Shown: positions 35,513 through 44,783 of the stretch, piece after piece | How the letters are laid out: each line of letters begins with the position of its first letter | Numbering within the stretch: position 1 is the stretch's first letter | Assembly: GCA_045637505.1 (NCBI GenBank) | Contig: JAZTZO010000044.1 | Location: forward strand, 16,425 to 80,424 | Length of the DNA: 64,000 nt | Direction of reading: 5' to 3' | Source of the DNA: RGIG4079 sp045637505 | GTDB taxonomy: Bacteria; Bacteroidota; Bacteroidia; Bacteroidales; Muribaculaceae | Position numbers and translations under genes: made by a program | Notes under the pieces: model-generated | What the model was told of the DNA's origin: nothing | Database searches by the model: none | Seen by the model: the letters and a program-made list of their open reading frames with translations, nothing else

Positions 35513-36022
35513 TTATTCTTCATCAGAAGCTGGTTCAAGATAACTTGTTAAATACCATTTCCCATCAATTCGTTCAAATATATATACAAATTCAACAACG
35601 ATTGACATATCTTCACATGCTTCTCCCTCAGCAAAACACACCCTATCCTCTTCTACATCAAACCACGATGCAGTTAAAGGAAAATAAGTAGGTGTTCCCT
35701 CATCATCAACAAGAATCCATTGCTCTTCAAAAATTTCAAACATTTCATCTTCGGGCAAATCTTCCTTATTAATCGCAACTAAATCACCATAAGTATCATC
35801 GGTTAAATCGCTTCGAAGTTGTCTAAATGAATCATCATCTCTAAACTTACTCAAAAAAACGAAAAATGGCTCTTCGCCTTTATTACATAAGGCATTGGGA
35901 TTTACGATTTCGCGATTTGAATCGTCATCAAAGCGAGGGTTAAATTCGAGTGGTTCTTGAGCAAACAATGTTGAAGATACACTCAACACAACTGTCAACA
36001 ATAATAATTTAAACATTTTCAT
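35513..36022 (-). CDS. Secreted acidic protein, possibly DUF4348-like
   Basis: A 169-residue protein with a signal peptide (cleavage after LFAQ) and a very acidic mature part. It has EPFFVFLSKFRDDDSFRQLRSDL and a C-terminal WYLTSYLEP. This layout resembles the DUF4348 lipoproteins of Bacteroides, in which a repeated FxxFxxxFxxDxxFQ segment occurs, but the match is only by eye. It starts 2 bases after the Pif1/TPR helicase stop and is probably co-transcribed. Confidence 0.78.
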   Translation of the reverse strand: MKMFKLLLLTVVLSVSSTLFAQEPLEFNPRFDDDSNREIVNPNALCNKGEEPFFVFLSKFRDDDSFRQLRSDLTDDTYGDLVAINKEDLPEDEMFEIFEEQWILVDDEGTPTYFPLTASWFDVEEDRVCFAEGEACEDMSIVVEFVYIFERIDGKWYLTSYLEPASDEE

Positions 36023-36024
36023 AA

Positions 36025-38043
36025 CTATCTATTCTTTTTTTTACTTCGTGAATAATTTTTATACTTTTGTGCAAGTTTTGCATGTTTCTCTGCCATATCC
36101 TCATCGCCTATTGCATCATAAAGATCGGAAAGTCGCGTATGAATAGCCGATTCTTTTTCACCATTTGCTAATGCAATCAAATACCACTCCAATGCCTCAA
36201 AATAATTATTTTGTGACATATAAATGTTACCTAATTGAAACGTAGCATTATAATGAGTTTCATCTAACTCATATACTTTTTTTAAGGCATCGATAGCTGA
36301 CTCATAATCACCTGCATCCATCAAAGCAGTTCCTTTACCATACCATGCAGGCACATAATCATCACATAGAGATATCGCCTTATTAAAATTTGCTATTGCC
36401 GGAGTGTAATCCATTGATTCTTGCAAACAGTCGTTTCCCATCAACACATATTCGCGAGCAAGTTCACGGAATCGTTGTTTATGTGCTTCAATCGTTTTTT
36501 TGCACTCCTCTACCTCTTTTTTCAACGAAGTTATGACACTTAACTTGCGACTAATTAATCTCGACACCGAGGGGCGCATCAACTCATTTCGAGACTTTAC
36601 ACCCTCAATAAAATTAACAACCGAATCGCGATAATTTCCATTTTCAAAATCAACCGACGATTGCTGATACAAAGCATCTGCCTTTGCCCATTGCATAGCA
36701 GCATCTATCAATTTAGGGTTATTAAATTCCTTGCTAAATTGGACTATCGATGGATTAATAAAAATATCTCGCTCTGACAATGCACCTTTTAATACTAATC
36801 CTTCAAGTGAAGTACAGCGACTTAAAGCCACATAAGATTGGCCACTACTAAAAGCTCCTCGACCAAAATCGACCACAACATTATTAAATGTGAGACCTTG
36901 ACTTTTGTGTACAGTCAATGCCCATGCCAATTTTAAAGGGTATTGAGTAAACGAACCAATCTCTTTTTCAATTACTCGTTGAGTCTTCTCATCATATTGA
37001 TATTCTATATTGCTCCATATTTCACGCTCAACTTCATGTCGTGAGCCATTCTCAAGTTCTACCTCTATGCGATTGTCAGTTGCAATATATACCTTCCCTA
37101 TAGTACCATTTACCCACCGTTTCTCTGTGTCGTTTTTAATAAATACGACTTGAGCACCAGTCTTTAATACAAGTTCTTTTGATGTAGGCAACGAATTTTC
37201 GGGGAAATCACCTTTTACAATACCTTCAGATATCACTTCTTGAGCAGGTAATTGCTCTAATTTCTCCTCATTTACTGCATCAACCATATCTCGCCGAGTG
37301 GCAAGTTGCATTATCATTTTAGAGTCTTCATTACTATAATCAGTGTTGACTCTAGAATTTAATATAGCGATATCCTCTTTTAAAGGCGATCCCACTCTTA
37401 TTCGGTCGAGCATTGCAATAAAATTAGTATCCTTCTGACGATATATTTTACGCAATTCGATAGGCACCAACGAAAGTTCACGGAAAGCTAATGCACTAAA
37501 GAAATATGAATTGGGATAAAACTTACGCAACACATCACGCATATCGCCCGTAACAACAGGCTCTAATTGAAATATATCGCCTACAAGTAACAACTGCTTT
37601 CCTCCAAATGGCTCTCGCATATTACCCGAATACACCCTCAACACCTTATCCATAAAGTCAATAATATCGGCACGAACCATTGATATTTCATCAATGATAA
37701 TAAGTTGCAGATTCTTTATGAGTTTGCACAAGGCCTTGGGATATTTTAATCTTTGGCGTAATCGATTTACTGCAAAGTCGGGGTCACTTGGCAATAATGG
37801 TTTGAATGGTATTCTAAAAAAAGAATGCATCGTTTGTCCTCCAACATTTACTGCGGCAATACCGGTAGGAGCAAGAACTACATATTTCTTTTTAGTTTTA
37901 GAACATATATAACGCAAGAATGTAGATTTACCAGTCCCAGCCTTCCCTGTTAAGAAAACCGAGCTATGAGTATATTTAATGAGTTTCCACGCATTTTGGA
38001 ACTCTTCATTCTCAAGGTCAATATGTTTTAAATCGTCATTCAT
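36025..38043 (-). CDS. Pif1/RecD-type helicase with C-terminal TPR repeats
   Basis: A 672-residue fusion. Residues to about 430 form an SF1B helicase: TGKAGTGKSTFLRYI (Walker A), VLAPTGIAAVNVGGQTMHSFF, IIIDEISMVRADI (II), LVGDIFQLEPV (III), and AWALTVHKSQGLTF plus SYVALSRC near the end. After a charged coiled-coil stretch (about 510-550) come three TPR repeats (ANFNKAISLCDDYVPAWYGKG and similar). Pif1 enzymes resolve DNA secondary structure; TPRs suggest a protein partner. The ATG at 38043 is preferred over the upstream TTG at 38052, because an inverted repeat occupies that area. Confidence 0.92.
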   Translation of the reverse strand: MNDDLKHIDLENEEFQNAWKLIKYTHSSVFLTGKAGTGKSTFLRYICSKTKKKYVVLAPTGIAAVNVGGQTMHSFFRIPFKPLLPSDPDFAVNRLRQRLKYPKALCKLIKNLQLIIIDEISMVRADIIDFMDKVLRVYSGNMREPFGGKQLLLVGDIFQLEPVVTGDMRDVLRKFYPNSYFFSALAFRELSLVPIELRKIYRQKDTNFIAMLDRIRVGSPLKEDIAILNSRVNTDYSNEDSKMIMQLATRRDMVDAVNEEKLEQLPAQEVISEGIVKGDFPENSLPTSKELVLKTGAQVVFIKNDTEKRWVNGTIGKVYIATDNRIEVELENGSRHEVEREIWSNIEYQYDEKTQRVIEKEIGSFTQYPLKLAWALTVHKSQGLTFNNVVVDFGRGAFSSGQSYVALSRCTSLEGLVLKGALSERDIFINPSIVQFSKEFNNPKLIDAAMQWAKADALYQQSSVDFENGNYRDSVVNFIEGVKSRNELMRPSVSRLISRKLSVITSLKKEVEECKKTIEAHKQRFRELAREYVLMGNDCLQESMDYTPAIANFNKAISLCDDYVPAWYGKGTALMDAGDYESAIDALKKVYELDETHYNATFQLGNIYMSQNNYFEALEWYLIALANGEKESAIHTRLSDLYDAIGDEDMAEKHAKLAQKYKNYSRSKKKNR

Positions 38044-38052
38044 TGGCAACAA

Positions 38053-38080
38053 ATAAGGATAGTGAAAACACTATCCTTAT
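38053..38080 (-). terminator. Perfect 12-bp hairpin before the helicase start
   Basis: ATAAGGATAGTG / CACTATCCTTAT with a 4-base loop ends only 9 bases before the helicase ATG and lies beyond the FadL-like gene stop (38106). A TAACTTTA box on the minus strand at 38091-38098 sits just upstream. The U-run after the stem is weak (TTATTTGTT), so it could be a terminator for the barrel gene, a leader hairpin of the helicase, or both. Confidence 0.55.
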
Positions 38081-38105
38081 ACGCTATAAAGTTACAATAT
38101 TTTTT

Positions 38106-39668
38106 TTAAAATTTATAACCCATACTCAAAACTATTGAGTTATTATTATCTTTAATTGTTGCTGTGGGTGCTTCATATCCATTAAAGTCGCTGAATGCAT
38201 GGAATTCGCTTTCACGATCTTTATGAACATAAGCTGCATCAATATAGAAACCTCCTGTACGGAAGCCCAATCCACAAGTTATATATTGAGTCTTATTATC
38301 AAATGTATATGAAGGGTCAGTGCCAGAAGTATATACATAATCAGAACCATCTTGAGCACTTTCATTAACATTACTTGTTTGATAATTATATCCCGCACGA
38401 ACGCTAAATTGGGGTGTTAAACGGAATTCAGCACCAACTCTAAAAGTATTTTGTCCTTTATAATATGTATCAATATCTTCATTTACATCATAGAATGAGT
38501 AGCCATATCCATCTTTAACCGACATGTCATTATATGCATTATATTCATAATCGAAACTCAATATTGCGCGCCCCCCAATTACACCTGCAGCACTTGCCAT
38601 TATTCGCCATGGAGTGTTGAGTTTTGAATTAAAAATAGCGAGCTCGGTATAATCACCTCCTTCAATACCCGATGTATATTCAAACGATGATACTGCATCA
38701 TAATCATGATGTAAATCATAATAGGTAGGAGTGTGAACAGCAAAACCTAATCTAAATTCATTAACTGGTTTAAAAATTAAACCTGCTTTAAAATTCACTC
38801 CAGTGCCACTTATATGTTTAAGGTTATCAAGCGAAATATATGCATCACCATTAACGGTTGTCAGTCCGGCTGGTCCCGAGATTCGTGCATCGGCCAATTC
38901 TTCATCATAAAATGTTTGATTCATATAATCAAGGTCGGTAATTCCCAATCCCAAACCCCAATATACCATATCAACAAAATTACCACCAAGATTTATAGAA
39001 TATTCATCAACATATCCACTCTCTCTTACTGCAAACATTGCATCTCCAGCAGTCCCATCTTGGAATAGACCGTTATAGTTACTTGTGTATCCAATAGGAT
39101 TAATCATATATGAATTATATGCAAGGATACTCAACCAATCGGCATCAGAACTCCAATATGGATTATAATCATTTGTCATGCCTAAATCATTAGGATTATA
39201 GCCATTTGAAAAATCAGCGATATAATTAGTTATTGATGTAGAAATATTAGGTGTACCTCCACGATATAGACGATCAAATGATGCTGCACGACTATATGAT
39301 ATACCCCAATTAAATATGGGCATTGTTTCATTATTCAATTTAATCGAACCTACATAACCAAAATTGGGGCAATATACCTTTGTTTGATTTTCCGACAAAG
39401 AATATCCCATTGAATTGGATTTAGTAGATTGCATATTTATGTCCATAGTAACGCCAATTTCGCTACTACGATACACCCCAATCCCTGCAGGGTTTTGAGT
39501 TAATGTAGATAAGTCGCCTCCAAGAGCTCCAAATGCGCCCCCCATAGACACGAAACGTGCTGTCCCCTTTAAATCACCTTGCGATAGTTGATATGCATCA
39601 ATAGCACTTTGAGCTAATAACATTGATGGTGCAATACTCAATACTGTTGCTAATAATATCTTTTTCAT
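38106..39668 (-). CDS. OmpP1/FadL-type outer-membrane beta-barrel
   Basis: A 520-residue protein with signal peptide (LLAQS) and the FadL/TodX N-terminal hallmark GTARFVSMGGAFGALGGDLSTLTQNPAGIGVYR. It is followed by alternating beta strands rich in Tyr, Gly and Asn and ends in a barrel-closing strand, SIVLSMGYKF. FadL-type porins import hydrophobic molecules. The N-terminal SMGGAFG/NPAG motif is diagnostic; the ligand is unknown. Confidence 0.9.
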   Translation of the reverse strand: MKKILLATVLSIAPSMLLAQSAIDAYQLSQGDLKGTARFVSMGGAFGALGGDLSTLTQNPAGIGVYRSSEIGVTMDINMQSTKSNSMGYSLSENQTKVYCPNFGYVGSIKLNNETMPIFNWGISYSRAASFDRLYRGGTPNISTSITNYIADFSNGYNPNDLGMTNDYNPYWSSDADWLSILAYNSYMINPIGYTSNYNGLFQDGTAGDAMFAVRESGYVDEYSINLGGNFVDMVYWGLGLGITDLDYMNQTFYDEELADARISGPAGLTTVNGDAYISLDNLKHISGTGVNFKAGLIFKPVNEFRLGFAVHTPTYYDLHHDYDAVSSFEYTSGIEGGDYTELAIFNSKLNTPWRIMASAAGVIGGRAILSFDYEYNAYNDMSVKDGYGYSFYDVNEDIDTYYKGQNTFRVGAEFRLTPQFSVRAGYNYQTSNVNESAQDGSDYVYTSGTDPSYTFDNKTQYITCGLGFRTGGFYIDAAYVHKDRESEFHAFSDFNGYEAPTATIKDNNNSIVLSMGYKF

Positions 39669-39707
39669 AATCCTATAATTTTCAAATTATACATCAATCT
39701 ATTTTAA

Positions 39708-40850
39708 TTAACGGCGTCCGCGACTTCCGCCTCCACCGCGACTTCCACCTCCCGAAAATCCACCACTGCTTCGACCTGAAGTGCTACTTGGTCGTGAATA
39801 TGAGCTGTTGCTCGAGCTACTGCTTGGTCGAGAATATGAATTGCCACTTGATTGTGAACGAGTAGAAACACTACTATTGCGATTGCTACCTCTATTTGAA
39901 CGGCCTACATTTTCATTTTTTGATGAGCTATTTGATTTATTTTGTTCCATAGCGCTACCCCTATTTATGCCATTACGATTAGGGGTTGTGCGAGCAGTTC
40001 CACGCCCTTCCGACATATTACTTGGTCGTGAACTTGAAGACGTTCCTATATCACTACCACGTCCACGAGTTGATGTATAGCCAGCACGATTAGACGAACC
40101 ATTATTACCTGTTCTATTGCGATCATATCCAGGACGTCCTACTGAACCTGTGCGACCCGAGCGTGCTGCACTCGATGGACGATGAGGGCGATATGAGCCC
40201 GATGAAGATGGACGATAGTATGTTGGATAATAATGGCTATGATAACCATAATATGGGTAATGATAACAATATGAATCCCAATACCAAGGATTGTACCATG
40301 GATTATACCACCCATAATAACTCCAATATGGATTCCACACTCCGGTATAATAAGGGTAGTTCCATGAATACCATGGATAAGTATAGCCAAATGACCAACT
40401 TGGATATGGATCCCAAAAACTATCGACATAAATATTTACTACGGGTTGATTAGCGCTATATGACTCAATCAATTCTTGATTACCTGAGCCCGATACGATA
40501 TCGGGGTTATAGAAACGTTCAATGCGATTGGTATAAGTGTACCCATCTACATTTAATATTGAATCACTATATAATGTATCGGAGTTCATATATGAATACG
40601 CGCCTTGACGATTATATTCATCTACATCGCGTATTGAACCATTATAATTTAACTCTATGCTATAATCACCGGGGTGAGTAAGTACAACGGTTGACTGATT
40701 TTCCACCAACACACCTTCGGTCTTAGCTTTCTTTTTGGTCGCTTTAGATGCGTCATAATATATATCATCATCAAAATAATTGTCAGCCATAGCCACAGAG
40801 GGTATAGCAATCATCGACAATACTACCAATATAAAATTAAACATTTTCAT
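39708..40850 (-). CDS. Secreted aromatic-rich and Ser/Arg/Gly-rich protein
   Basis: A 380-residue protein in three parts. There is a signal peptide (cut near AMADN) and a 100-residue folded part (VLTHPGDYSIELNYNG). Then comes an extraordinarily Tyr/Trp/Pro-rich block (about 145-215, repeats such as NPWYNPWYWDS and YYGYHSHYYP), and a disordered tail of some 160 residues made of Ser, Arg, Gly, Asn and Thr with SYSRPSS and GGGSRGGGGSRGRR repeats. Similar surface proteins occur in Bacteroidota without known function. Adhesion or matrix association is conceivable. Confidence 0.8.
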   Translation of the reverse strand: MKMFNFILVVLSMIAIPSVAMADNYFDDDIYYDASKATKKKAKTEGVLVENQSTVVLTHPGDYSIELNYNGSIRDVDEYNRQGAYSYMNSDTLYSDSILNVDGYTYTNRIERFYNPDIVSGSGNQELIESYSANQPVVNIYVDSFWDPYPSWSFGYTYPWYSWNYPYYTGVWNPYWSYYGWYNPWYNPWYWDSYCYHYPYYGYHSHYYPTYYRPSSSGSYRPHRPSSAARSGRTGSVGRPGYDRNRTGNNGSSNRAGYTSTRGRGSDIGTSSSSRPSNMSEGRGTARTTPNRNGINRGSAMEQNKSNSSSKNENVGRSNRGSNRNSSVSTRSQSSGNSYSRPSSSSSNSSYSRPSSTSGRSSGGFSGGGSRGGGGSRGRR

Positions 40851-40992
40851 ATCTTTATGGTTTAAATTTTTCTGTTTACTATCATAGACTATACTTATGG
40901 TAAAAAGTTTAATCTATAATTTTACACAAATTTATTACAAATAAAAACCATATCATAATTTTTTATATTTAATTATGTGTTTTTTCACATTT

Positions 40993-41025
40993 ATTGCCAG
41001 CCAATTACATGAATCAGCTGGCAAT
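40993..41025 (-). terminator. Terminator downstream of the HdeD-like gene
   Basis: Stem ATTGCCAGC / GCTGGCAAT with a 15-base loop, 33 bases beyond the HdeD-like stop. The following minus-strand sequence is AAATGTGAAAAAAC, so the U-tract is poor and confidence limited. Confidence 0.5.
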
Positions 41026-41057
41026 ACTCTCATTTAATACCAATAAAATGCTATTGT

Positions 41058-41606
41058 CTATTTCTCGGGGCGCATATCATTTGCTATTATCATCACTGAA
41101 AATCCCCAGTAAATAAAACCAATTGAGGAAAGCAGACTAATCATCACTACATCTTGTATAAATCCCGATTCAATAAAGCAATAACTTATTATTAATAATA
41201 TGACTCCATTAATGAGATTCAACCACCAATAACGGCTATGACGAGCTATTATCGCACTAAAAAACATTTTTAATCCCCAAAAGAAAAATACAAATGCAAA
41301 AACAAACGGCAAAATTAATTCGGTCAACACAATACTTCGCACCAACATAAACCCTAAAAATATGTCAAGAATGCCACCAACGAGCCACCACCCCCAACCT
41401 TTAGGTCGATTGATATTCAATGATACACAAAACTGCACCACGCCCATAATAATCAACATCCACCCGAACAACATAGATACTACACTATAGCCAACGAAAG
41501 GGAAAAGCCAATATGCAAATCCTTCTATCACCAACAAAATTCCAACAACAAGCAACACCCACCACCAACGAGATGTTCCCCAAAAATTAACATAATTAGT
41601 TTTCAT
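41058..41606 (-). CDS. HdeD/DUF308 family membrane protein
   Basis: A 182-residue polytopic protein with six hydrophobic segments and paired Trp-rich turns, fitting the HdeD-like DUF308 repeat family (FGWMLIIMGVVQFCVSL, ILDIFLGFMLVRS). E. coli HdeD lies in an acid-resistance cluster, but a role here is not implied. It stands alone between divergent and convergent neighbours. Confidence 0.85.
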   Translation of the reverse strand: MKTNYVNFWGTSRWWWVLLVVGILLVIEGFAYWLFPFVGYSVVSMLFGWMLIIMGVVQFCVSLNINRPKGWGWWLVGGILDIFLGFMLVRSIVLTELILPFVFAFVFFFWGLKMFFSAIIARHSRYWWLNLINGVILLIISYCFIESGFIQDVVMISLLSSIGFIYWGFSVMIIANDMRPEK

Positions 41607-41761
41607 AAAATTTCTATTTTTTAGTTATACTTAAATTTGGTTTTGACTCTATAACAATTGTTCCTATTATTTTGTTGAAAACTCATCATACAACCTATTA
41701 CATTGTTTGATTGTTATATTGTGTGATGTGACACAAATTTTATTTTAAAATGTATATAGGT

Positions 41762-43060
41762 ATGAAAAAGATTATTTTAATGGTCTCGGTCATTGCTTTT
41801 TGCAGCATTAATGGCTTTACACAACACCAAACAGAGGTTCAAATTGATTCATTGAAAAATAGTCATCGTATCACCTCTTTTGGTGATGGAGAAACACCCC
41901 ACCCCGACTCGGTGAGAGCAGTTCTCGACAAGTTCTACATTGATCAATTTAGACATTTTCAAGACCCAAGAGCGCCATATTTCCTATTTATGAGCAAAGA
42001 CAATAAATTTGCAATGGGGATAGGTGGAGTTGTAAGAATGCGAGGTTGGTATGATTGGGGAGGTGTAATTCCCTATAACGGTTTTATCCCTGAAGCAATA
42101 TCAGTACCTCGCAATGATATAGCACGCAGAAAGATTGCGACTACTCCTGCGGGCACAGCATTATATTTTAGAGTAATAGGCAATAATCATCGTTTGGGCG
42201 ATTATCAACTCTATATCGAAACTAATTTTGATGGTTATAACCAAGTGGGAATGAAACTTAAAAAGGCATATGCAACTGTCAATGACTGGACTATAGGATA
42301 TGCTAACTCAACTTTTGGCGACCCAGCAGCATTTCCTATACTCATCGATGCCCAAGGGCCTCAAGCCGAGGTTCAAACTACGGCAGTTCTATTACGTTGG
42401 ATGCATTCTTTCAACAAAAATTGGACAGTAGCAGCATCGGTTGAGACACCTCAATCACAAGTGGGATATGATAATATCTCAACAAGCAAAGTTGATGATT
42501 GGGCACCCAATATTGCCACATTTGGACAATTTGGATGGGGTAACAACGAACATATACGCCTATCGGGAATAATGCGAGTGCTGCCCTATCATGACAATAT
42601 TAATGGGAGTAACGAACATGAGATTGGTTGGGGCTTGCAATTGAGTAGTATAATTAGGCCAATAAAACCACTAACAATATATGCAACTGGCAACATTGGA
42701 CATGGATATGGAAGTCTCACAGGCGATCTCATCATGGGCAACTACGACTTAATAAATAATCCCAATGTCGCAGGCGAAATGTATGCGCCAAAGTCATTTG
42801 CATGGTATGGAGCAGTTCAGTACAATTTCCGCCCAAATATATATGCCACAGCAACTTTTGGTCAAGAACGTTTTTTGCCCAAGCATAATGTATCGGGCGA
42901 CACATACAAATATGGACTTTATAGCGCCTTTAACGTCTTTTGGGATATTACTCCACGATTTGAAGTTGCAGCAGAAATTAACTTTGGCAAACGAGTAAAT
43001 TTCAACGGCGAAAGCAATTGGGCTCGGCGAGCATGCCTCATGACACAATTTAGTTTCTAA
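41762..43060 (+). CDS. DcaP-like outer-membrane porin
   Basis: A 432-residue beta-barrel protein with a signal peptide (MKKIILMVSVIAFCSINGFTQ). The mature part opens with a helical segment (about 20-60), then strand-rich sequence with NDWTIGYANSTFGDPAAFP, and closes on a terminal strand, CLMTQFSF. Layout and motifs suit the DcaP-type porins of Bacteroidota. The ATG at 41762 begins a typical signal peptide; an ATG four codons upstream (41750) is possible. Confidence 0.82.
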   Translation: MKKIILMVSVIAFCSINGFTQHQTEVQIDSLKNSHRITSFGDGETPHPDSVRAVLDKFYIDQFRHFQDPRAPYFLFMSKDNKFAMGIGGVVRMRGWYDWGGVIPYNGFIPEAISVPRNDIARRKIATTPAGTALYFRVIGNNHRLGDYQLYIETNFDGYNQVGMKLKKAYATVNDWTIGYANSTFGDPAAFPILIDAQGPQAEVQTTAVLLRWMHSFNKNWTVAASVETPQSQVGYDNISTSKVDDWAPNIATFGQFGWGNNEHIRLSGIMRVLPYHDNINGSNEHEIGWGLQLSSIIRPIKPLTIYATGNIGHGYGSLTGDLIMGNYDLINNPNVAGEMYAPKSFAWYGAVQYNFRPNIYATATFGQERFLPKHNVSGDTYKYGLYSAFNVFWDITPRFEVAAEINFGKRVNFNGESNWARRACLMTQFSF

Positions 43061-43080
43061 ACTATATAAATCCCGTATAA

Positions 43081-43115
43081 AAAAATACTCTCCACAAAAA
43101 TGGAGAGTATTTTTA
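43081..43115. terminator. Bidirectional terminator between the porin and fmt
   Basis: Near-perfect inverted repeat AAAATACTCTCCA / TGGAGAGTATTTTT with a 6-base A-rich loop, between convergent genes. Confidence 0.9.
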
Positions 43116-43134
43116 TACTATCATAAAAGAGGTA

Positions 43135-44076
43135 TCATTTTAAACCTCGAAGGAAATCAGCCGCAGGCATTCGTTTTTTACCTGCTGCTTGGAGTGACAA
43201 TATCTCTATGCGTTTATCTACACAATCCACATAAAGATGCCCTGCCTCTATTGTAAACTTCCCTGGAGTTAATGGATTATTCCAATCTATTATTTCAGTT
43301 TCAAATACCTTCATTGTAATAGGTTCACGACCTTCTTGCTCAAAGACTGTCCATGCTGCAGGATATGGCGAAAGTCCACGCACAAGATTATGTACATTTA
43401 TAGCCTCTTTATTCCAATCAATTAAGCATGTTTCCTTAAATATTTTAGGAGCAGGAGTGGGTTCTTCTCCTTGCAAAATATCATCTTGAGGTATCGTTTT
43501 CAAGTCGCCTGCAATAATATGCTCAATGGTATCTATAGTGAGATCAGCACCAAGCATCATCAAACGATCGTGAACATCCCCCACATTATCGGTAGGAGCA
43601 ATTTCTATTCGTTCTTGGCGAATAATATCGCCAGTATCAATCTCATGCTTAAGGAAGAATGTTGTTACACCTGTTTCGGTATCACCATTAATTACTGCCC
43701 AATTTATAGGTGCTGCTCCACGATATTTAGGTAATAATGAAGCATGAAGGTTAAATGTACCGAGTTCGGGCATTGACCATACAACCTCGGGGAGCATGCG
43801 AAAGGCAATAACAACAAACAAGTTAGCTCCAAGTCCTCGCAATTCTTCTACAAATAGAGGGTCTTTAAGATTTATGGGTTGGAGCAATGGAAGATTATTA
43901 GCCACAGCATATTGTTTCACTGGCGAATGAAGTAATTTATGTCCTCGGCCAGCAGGCTTGTCGGGCATAGTGATTACTCCCACTATATTATATCCTCCCT
44001 CATGAATGCGGCGAAGGCTTTCAACTGCAAAATCGGGAGTTCCTAAAAATACTATTTTTAAATCTTCTTTATTCAT
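43135..44076 (-). CDS. fmt: Methionyl-tRNA formyltransferase
   Basis: A 313-residue enzyme that formylates initiator Met-tRNA with 10-formyl-THF. Visible are FLGTPDFAVESL, the folate-binding HASLLPKYRGAAPINW (Asn/His/Asp catalytic region) and the C-terminal domain LVRGLSPYPAAWT. It is the last gene in a minus-strand run that starts with the GT2 gene at 47361. Confidence 0.98.
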   Translation of the reverse strand: MNKEDLKIVFLGTPDFAVESLRRIHEGGYNIVGVITMPDKPAGRGHKLLHSPVKQYAVANNLPLLQPINLKDPLFVEELRGLGANLFVVIAFRMLPEVVWSMPELGTFNLHASLLPKYRGAAPINWAVINGDTETGVTTFFLKHEIDTGDIIRQERIEIAPTDNVGDVHDRLMMLGADLTIDTIEHIIAGDLKTIPQDDILQGEEPTPAPKIFKETCLIDWNKEAINVHNLVRGLSPYPAAWTVFEQEGREPITMKVFETEIIDWNNPLTPGKFTIEAGHLYVDCVDKRIEILSLQAAGKKRMPAADFLRGLK

Positions 44077-44097
44077 AGTTCTTTAATTTCAAATTAT

Positions 44098-44778
44098 TTA
44101 AGGGGTTACATTTTCGGCTAAAGCTTGCCATAATACATCATCGGGCACCGGCGCAGTTACTGATATTAATTGATGTGATACCGGATGTTCAAACTCTATG
44201 TGTCGAGCTATTAATGAAATGCTCCCATCGGGATTACTACGTTTATCGCCATATTTCAAATCTCCTTTAATAGGACATCCTATTGACGAAAGCTGTACTC
44301 TAATTTGATGCTTGCGACCAGTCAATAGATTGACTTCTAACAAATGATATCGATCGGATGAGGCAATGTGTCGATACATCAACTTTGCCTCCTTAGCACC
44401 TGCTTTAGGAGCAAGTGACGCATAGGATTTATTATTGCGCTCTACTGTAGAAATATAATGTGTCAATGTATCATCACTCTTGGGAGGTTTATTGCGCGAA
44501 ATAGCCCAATAGGTTTTGTGAACCTGTCCATTTCGAAACATTTCATTAAGACGCGAAAGCGCTTTAGATGTTTTTGCAAAAACTACAACTCCACCAACTG
44601 GGCGATCAAGGCGATGCACTACTCCACAAAACACGTTACCTGGTTTATTATATTTTTCCTTAATCCATGTTTTAAGTGTTTCAACAAGAGGCTCATCTCC
44701 AGTCTTATCACCTTGAACAATTTCACCTGGAGCTTTATTGACTATTATAATATGGTTATCTTCGTATAATACTTGCAT
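44098..44778 (-). CDS. RluA family pseudouridine synthase
   Basis: A 226-residue RNA pseudouridine synthase. The catalytic motif VHRLDRPVGGVVVFAKT holds Asp, and GRKHQIRVQLSSIGCPIKGDLKYG is the conserved C-terminal motif. There is no S4 domain, so it belongs with the short RluA-like enzymes; the target uridine is unknown. It precedes fmt by 21 bases. Confidence 0.95.
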   Translation of the reverse strand: MQVLYEDNHIIIVNKAPGEIVQGDKTGDEPLVETLKTWIKEKYNKPGNVFCGVVHRLDRPVGGVVVFAKTSKALSRLNEMFRNGQVHKTYWAISRNKPPKSDDTLTHYISTVERNNKSYASLAPKAGAKEAKLMYRHIASSDRYHLLEVNLLTGRKHQIRVQLSSIGCPIKGDLKYGDKRSNPDGSISLIARHIEFEHPVSHQLISVTAPVPDDVLWQALAENVTP

Positions 44779-44783
44779 ATCAA

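Noticed and set aside
39781..40080. A 99-codon antisense frame opposite the Ser/Arg-rich tail, rich in Leu, Glu and Arg
   Set aside because: Its repeats mirror the low-complexity codons of the real secreted protein, and no promoter or leader is apparent.
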